This document shows, one piece after another, positions 58,139 through 64,000 of a stretch of DNA of 64,000 nucleotides. The translations under genes and the position numbers were made by a program. The notes under the pieces were generated by a model. The model searched no databases, was not told where the DNA came from, and saw nothing but the letters and a program-made list of their open reading frames with translations. The stretch spans positions 1-64,000 of the forward strand of contig NZ_SDWT01000002.1 in NCBI RefSeq assembly GCF_004137255.1, given 5' to 3'. This stretch comes from Nocardioides oleivorans. Lineage in GTDB: Bacteria; Actinomycetota; Actinomycetes; Propionibacteriales; Nocardioidaceae. How positions within the stretch are numbered: the stretch's first letter is position 1; every line of letters begins with the position of its first letter.

Positions 58139-58152
58139 CTGCACGCGTGCAG
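58139..58152. terminator. Palindrome after the epimerase gene
   Basis: Perfect 14-bp palindrome CTGCACGCGTGCAG starting 3 bases after the stop. It might act as a weak terminator or as a dimer binding site; no T-run. Confidence 0.35.
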
Positions 58153-58336
58153 CGTGCCACGACACACGCAACGGGCCGGGGGAGGCACCCACCTCGTCGC
58201 GTCCTGTCGCTGGTGACCAACCGGACCTCGCCCGAGGACTCACCTTTGGGGTGATGAAACGTTCGACGAGGGGTGGCAACCTCGAGTGCAGCTCTTCGAG
58301 ACCACGGCGAGCGACCTTCCTCCACCAGGAGCAGCC

Positions 58337-58516
58337 GTGGTTGTCATGCCCATCGCCGTCGACCTCGGGCGCCTCGCGCGCGGGCCGGTCGAGCGCGCGG
58401 CTGCTCGCGACGGATGGAGCGACACGACAAGGATGGTCATGAGGGCAGCTACGAGGGTCCACCGCACGTTCCACGACAAGAAGGCCGCCGAGGTGAAGAA
58501 GGTGACCCGATCGTGA
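58337..58516 (+). CDS. Small basic protein coupled to diiron oxidase gene
   Basis: 59-residue basic protein: VVMPIAVDLGRLARGPVERA, then TTRMVMRAATRVHRTFHDKK and a Lys-rich end. No signal peptide or known motif. GTG at 58337 was chosen because AGGAG lies 5 nt upstream; an ATG at 58286 has no RBS. The stop overlaps the next start (GTGA), so translation is coupled to the diiron protein. Function unknown; it could be a small partner. Confidence 0.55.
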   Translation: MVVMPIAVDLGRLARGPVERAAARDGWSDTTRMVMRAATRVHRTFHDKKAAEVKKVTRS

Positions 58517-59469
58517 GGATGCCCAAGCCGCGCGGCCCGTTGAGCGACTGGGTGGTCACGCAGCTGCGCGAGACCGCCGATCGCCCTGTCGGGACCGCAG
58601 CACCCGAGGCGGGGTCGTTCGACGACGAGTGCCTCGCACTGTGGACACTGCACGAGCTGTCCTACCGCGGCTTCGAGGATGCCGTCGACGACGCCGAGGA
58701 GGTCGTCGAGGTCATCGTCGTACGCCGTCGGCTCGAGGTGGCGCTCGAGCGGCGTCTGCGCGAGAGGTGGTCGACTCCCTCCGGTGTCGAGCCCGCGGGC
58801 GTGCCCGCAGCGTTGCAGTCGATGGTTGCCGACGATGACGGCCCTTCGCTCGCCGACCACGTGCGCCGGCGCGCGGACGTGGAGGAGGTGCGCGAGCTGC
58901 TGCGACAGCGTTCGATCTACCAGCTCAAGGAGGCGGATCCCACCACCTGGGTGATACCCCGCCTACCGACACGCTCCAAGGCCGCCCTCGTCCAGCTGCA
59001 GTACGACGAGTACGGCGACGGCGATCCCAACCGGATGCACGCACACCTGTTCGCGCGCGGGATGATCGACGTGGGGCTCCGCTCGGAGTACGGCGCCTAC
59101 GTCGACGACGCGCTCCCGGAGACTCTCGAGCTCAACAACGCGCTGTCGATGTTCGGCCTGGTCCGGCGGCTCCGGGGCGCGGCGATGGGTCACCTGGCTG
59201 CGTTCGAGATGACCAGCTCCCTCCCCGCCCGGAAGATGGTCCAGGGACTGGAGCGCCTCGGGCTGACCGGCGCGATGGTGGGCTACTTCGACGAGCACGT
59301 CGAAGCCGACGCGATCCACGAGATCCTTGCCGCGCGCGAGATCTGCGGGTCCCTCGCGGCCGACGAGCCGGCGTCGGTCGAGGACATCCTCTTCGGTGCC
59401 TTCACCTGCCTCGACCTCGAGGCAAGGTTCGCAGCAGCCCTTCTCCAGCAGTGGGGTGTCGAGGCGTGA
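58513..59469 (+). CDS. Iron-containing redox enzyme, haem-oxygenase-like diiron fold
   Basis: 318-residue protein of the iron-containing redox enzyme family (haem-oxygenase-like diiron oxidases, relatives of SznF, UndA and BesC). After an N-terminal helical region of about 150 residues the core follows. LQYDEYGDGDPNRMHAHLFA (about 161-180) has Glu and His ligands, GHLAAFEMTSSLP (about 226-238) has His and Glu, and GYFDEHVEADAIHEILAA (about 256-273) has His, Glu/Asp and His. These residues match the two-iron site of the family. Known members oxidise amino acids or fatty acids with O2; the substrate here is unknown. GTG overlaps the preceding stop, and the CDGSH gene overlaps its end. Confidence 0.88.
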   Translation: MRMPKPRGPLSDWVVTQLRETADRPVGTAAPEAGSFDDECLALWTLHELSYRGFEDAVDDAEEVVEVIVVRRRLEVALERRLRERWSTPSGVEPAGVPAALQSMVADDDGPSLADHVRRRADVEEVRELLRQRSIYQLKEADPTTWVIPRLPTRSKAALVQLQYDEYGDGDPNRMHAHLFARGMIDVGLRSEYGAYVDDALPETLELNNALSMFGLVRRLRGAAMGHLAAFEMTSSLPARKMVQGLERLGLTGAMVGYFDEHVEADAIHEILAAREICGSLAADEPASVEDILFGAFTCLDLEARFAAALLQQWGVEA

Positions 59470-59672
59470 CCGAGCGCGACTTCCCTCACCCCGACGTGGT
59501 GCTCGAGCCACATGGTCCGATGCTCGTGCGGGGCGCGACCTCGATCGAGGACGAGGAGGGGACGGTGCACGTGGTCGATCGACCCGTGGTGGCTCTGTGC
59601 CGGTGCGCCAAGTCCAGCCGGTTGCCGTGGTGCGACGGGACCCACAAGGTCATCAGGCGCGACCGGTCCTGA
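59466..59672 (+). CDS. CDGSH iron-sulfur domain protein
   Basis: 68-residue small Fe-S protein of the mitoNEET/CDGSH family. The cluster ligands are Cys45, Cys47, Cys56 and His60 in CRCAKSSRLPWCDGTH, giving the 3Cys-1His 2Fe-2S site used for electron transfer or cluster donation. There is no membrane anchor, unlike mitoNEET. GTG at 59466 overlaps the diiron gene stop by 4 bp, so it is translationally coupled and may supply electrons or clusters to that enzyme. Confidence 0.93.
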   Translation: MTERDFPHPDVVLEPHGPMLVRGATSIEDEEGTVHVVDRPVVALCRCAKSSRLPWCDGTHKVIRRDRS

Positions 59673-59797
59673 GCGGTGGGCGCGACCGGGCATTGCCCTC
59701 GCCAGCCGGGAAGGGGAGCATGAGCTGATTCCCCTGGCCCCGGGCGCACAACAGGACCTCCCGGCGGCCGGACCGGGGATGACGGGGGGAGAGCACA

Positions 59798-60490
59798 GTG
59801 ACCACCACCAACACCGGCGTGGGCGAGTTCAGCAAGCTGTCGGACGCGATGTGGTCGGCGAGGGATGAGCAGGACCGTCTGCAGCTCGCCGTCGACGCAG
59901 CAGTCCAGCTTGTTCGAGGTTGCGACCACGCGGGCTTCACGGTGAACGAGGTGGGCGCGCTGGTGACGCGGGTCGGTAGCGACGACACCGTGTTGCGGGC
60001 CAATGAGCTGCAGCAGGAGCTGGGGGAGGGTCCCTGCCGGGACGTCGCCCGCGACCAGGTCACGCTGATCTGTCCCGACCTCACCCAGGAACGTCGTTAT
60101 CCGGCGTGGGCGGTACGAGTACATGCCGAGCTGGGTGTGGGGTCGATGATGTCGCTGCTGGTGTACACCGCTCGGGACTCGTTCGGCTGCTTGAGCCTCT
60201 ATGCCGATGCCGGGAAGAGCTTTGACTCCGACGACGTCGTGGTGGCCGAGACGCTCGCTGCGCACCTGGCGATCGGGATGCGGTCCGGGCGCGAGGTCAC
60301 GCAGATGGGGCAGGCGCTCGACAGCCGGCTGACCATCGGACGCGCGGAGGGGATCTTGATGGAGCGACTGCAGATGAGCGCGGAGCAGGCGTTCGACTAC
60401 CTGCGCCGGGTCTCGTCGCACACCAACCGCAAGCTCGCGGTCATCGCCGACGAGATCGTCAGCACGCGCAGGCTTCCGGACATCGGGTAG
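59798..60490 (+). CDS. GAF-ANTAR RNA-binding antiterminator
   Basis: 230-residue regulator with an N-terminal GAF sensor domain (about 20-160: RLQLAVDAAVQLVRGCDHAG, then ELGVGSMMSLLVYTARDSFG). A C-terminal ANTAR domain (about 165-222) reads LDSRLTIGRAEGILMERLQM, SAEQAFDYLRRVSSHTNRKL and VIADEIV. ANTAR domains bind paired RNA hairpins in nascent transcripts and prevent termination, typically in response to the sensory domain. The target is not evident here. GTG start at 59798, preceded by GGGGGGAGAGCAC. Confidence 0.9.
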   Translation: MTTTNTGVGEFSKLSDAMWSARDEQDRLQLAVDAAVQLVRGCDHAGFTVNEVGALVTRVGSDDTVLRANELQQELGEGPCRDVARDQVTLICPDLTQERRYPAWAVRVHAELGVGSMMSLLVYTARDSFGCLSLYADAGKSFDSDDVVVAETLAAHLAIGMRSGREVTQMGQALDSRLTIGRAEGILMERLQMSAEQAFDYLRRVSSHTNRKLAVIADEIVSTRRLPDIG

Positions 60491-60492
60491 GT

Positions 60493-60513
60493 CGGTTCGA
60501 GCCGCTCGAACCG
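60493..60513. terminator. Hairpin between convergent genes
   Basis: Perfect 9-bp stem CGGTTCGAG/CTCGAACCG with loop CCG, 2 bases after the GAF-ANTAR stop and before the 3' end of the SDR pseudogene. It could terminate both. Confidence 0.55.
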
Positions 60514-60557
60514 GATCCCCCTCAGCAGGTCGGAGTCGCGCCGCCTGGCGCACCTGC

Positions 60558-61342
60558 TCAGATCGTGGGGACGGTCCCGCCGTCGATGACGTACTCGGCG
60601 CCGGCGATCGAGCTGGCCCGGTCCGAGACCAGGAAGCCGATGAGGTCCGCGACCTCCTGCGTGCTCGCGAATCTCCCGAGCGGAACTCCGCCGAGGGAGT
60701 CGAAGATCGTCTGCTCGGCCTCGTCCCGCGTCACCTCGTTGCCCTCGGCGAGAAGGTCGACGAAGTCCTCGTACGCCCCGGTCCGGATGCCGCCGGGGCT
60801 GACCGCGTTGACGCGCACGCCCTTCGGCGCCAGCTCGTTGGCGAGCCCTTGCTGTAGGTGCGCAACGCCGCCTTCGCCGACGCGTACGGCAGCGTCGCGT
60901 CGTGCAGAGGCATCTGACGCTGGATGGAGGTGACGTGGACGACCACACCCGAGCCGGCCTCGACCATCGACGGCAGGAGGGCGCGGTCCAGGCGGACCGC
61001 ACCGAGGAGGTTGAGGTTCAGCTCGCGGAGCCAGTCCTTCTCGCTCGCTGCAGCGAACCCGCCGGGGGAAGTCGACGAGCCACCGACCACGTGCACCAGG
61101 ATGTCGAGCGCGCCGTGCTCGGACAGGACGCCCGCGACGTCCTGCACACCGGCCGGGGTGGAGGTGTCGGCGGCGATGAAGCGGTCGGGACGGTCGTAGC
61201 CGTCCGGCATCGTTCGTGCGGTGGTCCACACGTCCGCGCCCATCTCGCGCATCCGCTCCACCACGGCCTTGCCGGCGCCCTTGGACCCGCCTGTGACGAG
61301 TGCGCGCCGACCGTCGAGGCGGTCTCGACCTGACATGGACAT
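60558..61342 (-). pseudogene. Short-chain dehydrogenase, frameshifted
   Basis: Classical SDR split into two frames. The first, from ATG 61342 (GAGGAG 8 nt upstream), holds ALVTGGSKGAGKAVVERM, VHVVGGSSTSPGG, HVTSIQRQM and the catalytic LPYASAKAALRTYSKG. The second continues LANELAPKGVRVNAVSPGGI and ends AGAEYVIDGGTVPTI. One missing base near 60845 (a C in the coding strand, AAGGGC-TCGCC against expected AAGGGCCTCGCC) explains the break; with it restored the protein is 261 residues. Sequence error or recent mutation are both possible. The adjacent SnoaL gene is upstream in the same operon. Confidence 0.82.
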
Positions 61343-61384
61343 GACGTTTCTCCTCGAGATGTCGATGGGGTGGTCCGAGCCGGG

Positions 61385-61738
61385 TCAGACGGTGATGTCT
61401 AGCTTCTGGATCACGTCGTCGACGAGGGTGAAGATCATGCGCAGGTCGACCTCACCGCCGGGGAAGTTGCCCGAGAGGTGGGTGCCGACCTCCCACCGGT
61501 CGTGCGCCGGCCTCGAGATGGAGTCGAGGGTGGTCTCGACGTCGTAGTCCTGCGCCGACTTGTCGAAGAGCTCGAAGGTCTCCTGCCTGCCCTGGAGCAC
61601 CTCGCCGTTGTCGAGGACGGTGACGTCCTCCGCGAGGTAGGTCACCGCCGTGGCGAAGTCCTGGGCGACGTGGGCGCGCAGGTAGCTCGCCACGACCTCG
61701 GGAAGCCGGTCCCACGCGAAGGGGGTCTTGTCGTTCAT
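61385..61738 (-). CDS. SnoaL-like (NTF2-fold) protein
   Basis: 117-residue single-domain SnoaL/NTF2-like protein: LPEVVASYLRAHVAQDFATA, then VTYLAEDVTVLDNGEVLQGR, ETFELFDKSAQDYDVETTLD and VDLRMIFTLVDDVIQKLDIT. The FATAVTYLAEDVTVLDNG segment is typical of the fold. Role unknown. ATG at 61738 has AGAGGAAC upstream. It heads the operon with the SDR pseudogene and is divergent from a MerR regulator that is likely to control it. Confidence 0.85.
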   Translation of the reverse strand: MNDKTPFAWDRLPEVVASYLRAHVAQDFATAVTYLAEDVTVLDNGEVLQGRQETFELFDKSAQDYDVETTLDSISRPAHDRWEVGTHLSGNFPGGEVDLRMIFTLVDDVIQKLDITV

Positions 61739-61898
61739 CGTGCGTGTTCCTCTCACTGGTGGTCGTGCTGGACGCGCGCCACGTGGCGGGTGGGTCGTCG
61801 AGCTCGGTGGCGAGCTCGTGGCACCCACGGTGCTGCGTCCCCGAGCGGCAGGGTCAAGCGCGTGAGTCTCCCCCGGGGGGAGGGTGCACACTGACGCC
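61739..61898. promoter_or_regulatory. Divergent SnoaL / MerR control region
   Basis: 160 bp between divergent genes. A GC-rich dyad CTCCCCC/GGGGGGAG at 61868-61882 lies 17 bases before the MerR ATG and is a plausible MerR operator. On the minus strand TTGACC (61851-61856) could be the -35 of the SnoaL-SDR promoter. Confidence 0.5.
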
Positions 61899-62690
61899 AT
61901 GCTGGCCATCGGTGAGTTCTCGCGCCTGACGCACCTGAGCGTGAAGACGCTGCGCCGCTACCACGAAGCAGGGTTGCTCGTTCCGGCTGCGGTCGACCGA
62001 ACCACGGGCTACCGGTCCTACGACGGGCACCAGATCCCGACGGCGCAGGTGATCCACCGGCTCCGCGAGCTGGACGTTCCCCTCGCGGACGTCCGCCGCA
62101 TCATCGAGTCGGCCGACCCCGACCGCCGTGCCGCGCTCGTGTCGGACCACCTGGCGCGCCTCGAGGTCGAGCTGGACCGGACCCGGGCTGCGGTCGTGTC
62201 CCTGCGTCGACTCCTCGATCCCGACCCGGTACCCCTGAGCGTCGAGCTGAGAGCGGTGCCCGAGGCGACGGTGGCCGCGATCGAGGACGACGTCGACAGC
62301 GACTCGATGGCTGCGTGGTTCGCGGGAGCCCTGGCTGAGCTCAACGCCGCGACCGACGCCCCGACCGGGCCCCCGGGAGGGGTCTACGACAACGCCCTCT
62401 TCGAAGTCGGACGGGGCCACGCCCTGCTGCACGTACCGGCCACTGACCCGCCGCGTCGCGGGAGGGTGCGGCCGGTGACCCTGCCGCCGGTGGAACTGGC
62501 CATAGCGACCCACACCGGGCCGCACGACGACGCCGACATCACCTATGGCGAGCTCGGGTCGTGGGTCGTCGCCAACGCGCTCGCGGTGGCAGGCCCGGTC
62601 CGGGAGACCTACCTCGTCGGGCCTGCCGACGACCCCGACCCGTCCACCTGGCGCACCGAGATCGGATGGCCGATCTTCAGGATGACCTAG
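61899..62690 (+). CDS. MerR-family regulator with GyrI-like effector domain
   Basis: 263-residue MerR-type activator. The winged helix (1-70) is MLAIGEFSRLTHLSVKTLRR, YHEAGLLVPAAVDRTTGYRS and VIHRLRELDVPLADVRRIIE. A dimerisation coiled coil follows (about 80-110, RLEVELDRTRAAVVSLRRLL). The C-terminal domain (about 115-263) is GyrI/BmrR-like: VPEATVAAIEDDV, LAIATHTGPHDDADITYGEL and the end TWRTEIGWPIFRM. Such domains bind hydrophobic or cationic drugs. ATG at 61899 begins the HTH; GTG at 61884 is possible. Divergent from the SnoaL-SDR operon. Confidence 0.9.
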   Translation: MLAIGEFSRLTHLSVKTLRRYHEAGLLVPAAVDRTTGYRSYDGHQIPTAQVIHRLRELDVPLADVRRIIESADPDRRAALVSDHLARLEVELDRTRAAVVSLRRLLDPDPVPLSVELRAVPEATVAAIEDDVDSDSMAAWFAGALAELNAATDAPTGPPGGVYDNALFEVGRGHALLHVPATDPPRRGRVRPVTLPPVELAIATHTGPHDDADITYGELGSWVVANALAVAGPVRETYLVGPADDPDPSTWRTEIGWPIFRMT

Positions 62691-62709
62691 ACCGGGTGTG
62701 GCCTCCGGG

Positions 62710-64000
62710 CTAGGAGCGAACGCTCGCGTAGCCAAGTGCGGCAGCGAGACCGAGCGCACTGCGGGGCTCGTAGGCCGCGCGCCACAGACCGCCGTGCACG
62801 GCGGCGTACGCCTCGTCCTGCCACGGGTGGGTCACCGGCGCTCGCTCGGTGCTGAGGTCGTGGACGAGCAGGGCGGCCATCAGGGTGTTGGCGGTGTCGG
62901 GTTCGAAGATCTCGACGCCGAACCGGTGGGCGCCGGCGAAGGCCGCGGCCAGGGCGCGGTTCTTGACCACCGAACGGGTCCGGGTCGAGGGTGCGACGTG
63001 GAAGGACACGGTCTGTCCGTCGCGCCGAGCTGCCGTGGCGCGCCAGCGCTGGATCCGTTTGGCCAGCACGTAGTTGGGTCCTTGGACAGGCACGATGCTG
63101 TCGCTGATGCCGGGGTCGGCCAGAGGTGGGTAGGCCCGGTGCAGCAAGCGACCGCGCGTCGCCCAGCGCAGCGGACGGCCGACCAGCTTGGCGCCGCCGG
63201 AGCGCTCCCGGTAGGCGCGGGTCGAGTGCTCCACGGCCTCGCGGGGGACGGCGAAGGCGTCGGTCGGGGTCGCCAGGAACGCCAGTGCCGTGTCGGGCCG
63301 GGCGGTGGTCAGGCGCCTCGCGAGCAGGTCGGCCGCGGCCGCGACGCGGACGTGCGTGCCGCCGTCGGCGTAGAGGTAGTTGCCCAGGACCAGGCGTCCG
63401 TCGAGGCCGGCCAGCCAGTCGGACACGTCCGGGACCTCGGCGAGCAGGTCCACGCCCTGCATCCCAGGGCTCGAGGAGTCCACCGGCACGAGCAACCGGC
63501 CGGCGCCGGTCCGCGCCGTGCGTTGCACGCGCTCCCACACGGCCGGGCGCGGCAGGTCGACGGCGGCGACCGTGGCGCCCCATCGCAGCAGGGCTGCGAG
63601 CGGCCCCATCTCGGCGCCTGCGCCCAGGACGGCGACGGTCCTGCCGTCGAGGCTCAGCCACTCGGGGTGGTCGCTCACGTCGCGGAGAGCGTCAGCCGCG
63701 GAGGGTTCGAGGACACCGCGGTCGACCCACTCGTCGAGCTGGCCCAGCAGGTCTGCGCCTCGTAGGGCGCGACCCCGGTAGGGAATCTCCAGATGGGTGA
63801 CCGGCGCCGACTCGCCGACCACCTCGAGGGTCGTGAGGGTCCGTGACGCGGGGGCCGTGTCGAGCGACTCGAGTGGGCGCTCCGTCCCCGCGCTGTCGAC
63901 GACGACCATGGTCCGGCGTACGGCGTCGAGACCCGCGTCGGCGATCGCGAGCCACGCCTGTGGGTCGGCGATCCCCGCCTCCACGAGCCGCCGGAAGTGC
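62710..64000 (-). CDS. Hypothetical protein with Rossmann-like motif, partial
   Basis: At least 430 residues; the reading frame stays open to the window edge (HFRRLVEAGIADPQAWLAIA), so the true start is beyond 64,000. A glycine-rich VAVLGAGAEMGPLAALLRWG followed by AAVDLPRP suggests a dinucleotide-binding fold. Other conserved-looking segments are EIPYRGRALRGADLLGQLDE and SIVPVQGPNYVLAKRIQRWR. It resembles a long hypothetical protein found in actinobacteria that I cannot assign to a reaction. Convergent with the MerR gene, 19 bp apart. Confidence 0.8.
   Translation of the reverse strand, partial: HFRRLVEAGIADPQAWLAIADAGLDAVRRTMVVVDSAGTERPLESLDTAPASRTLTTLEVVGESAPVTHLEIPYRGRALRGADLLGQLDEWVDRGVLEPSAADALRDVSDHPEWLSLDGRTVAVLGAGAEMGPLAALLRWGATVAAVDLPRPAVWERVQRTARTGAGRLLVPVDSSSPGMQGVDLLAEVPDVSDWLAGLDGRLVLGNYLYADGGTHVRVAAAADLLARRLTTARPDTALAFLATPTDAFAVPREAVEHSTRAYRERSGGAKLVGRPLRWATRGRLLHRAYPPLADPGISDSIVPVQGPNYVLAKRIQRWRATAARRDGQTVSFHVAPSTRTRSVVKNRALAAAFAGAHRFGVEIFEPDTANTLMAALLVHDLSTERAPVTHPWQDEAYAAVHGGLWRAAYEPRSALGLAAALGYASVRS

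Overview
The window is very GC-rich DNA from an actinobacterium, most likely of the Nocardioides type. This rests on GC-ending codons, frequent GTG starts, many 4-base GTGA/ATGA gene overlaps, and conserved actinobacterial neighbourhoods: tlyA-nadK-recN-steA-steB-pyrG, ald-xerD, parA-scpA-scpB-rluB and tyrA-cmk-der. Genus is inference; no search could be run.

1-33,000 is a dense housekeeping backbone. It opens with the 3' end of a 5S rRNA gene and its terminator, then a short SSB-like protein, a DUF1015 protein and a HAD phosphatase. The tlyA-nadK-recN-steA-steB run follows, then pyrG, pepN, a Nudix hydrolase, ald and xerD. Next come a large SARP/NB-ARC regulator, a convergent drug-type ABC exporter, a DUF3516 helicase, the chromosome-segregation operon parA-scpA-scpB-rluB, an AraC regulator with a VOC protein, and aroH-tyrA-cmk-plsC-like-der.

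33,420-47,816 is a 14.3-kb genomic island in the 3' end of tRNA-Pro(GGG). The last 36 nt of the tRNA plus its terminator hairpin are repeated as a 79-bp direct repeat (one mismatch) at the far end. The cargo is metabolic and regulatory: arginase-like, VOC/DHFR-like/VOC, Hsp20 with an HspR-like regulator, AzlCD, ArsR-like with dienelactone hydrolase, lipoprotein/SnoaL/TetR, epoxide hydrolase/TetR, and a frameshifted histidine kinase next to an XRE regulator. I see no integrase, transposase or conjugation gene in it.

47,817-64,000 is accessory chromosome. It holds pta-ackA with a secreted CAP protein (the block is bracketed by a second direct repeat), an SDR with a small partner, a flavin reductase, DUF1801, an MscS-like membrane protein, TetR, and an NAD-dependent epimerase. 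It continues with a translationally coupled trio (small basic peptide, haem-oxygenase-like diiron protein, CDGSH Fe-S protein), a GAF-ANTAR antiterminator, a frameshifted SDR with a SnoaL protein beside a divergent MerR regulator, and a partial gene running off the end.

Regulatory theme: many genes have a TAnnnT hexamer 6-8 nt before the start codon and no Shine-Dalgarno, the pattern expected of leaderless mRNAs. Two single-base frameshifts (near 45,791 and 60,845) may be real pseudogenes or sequence errors.
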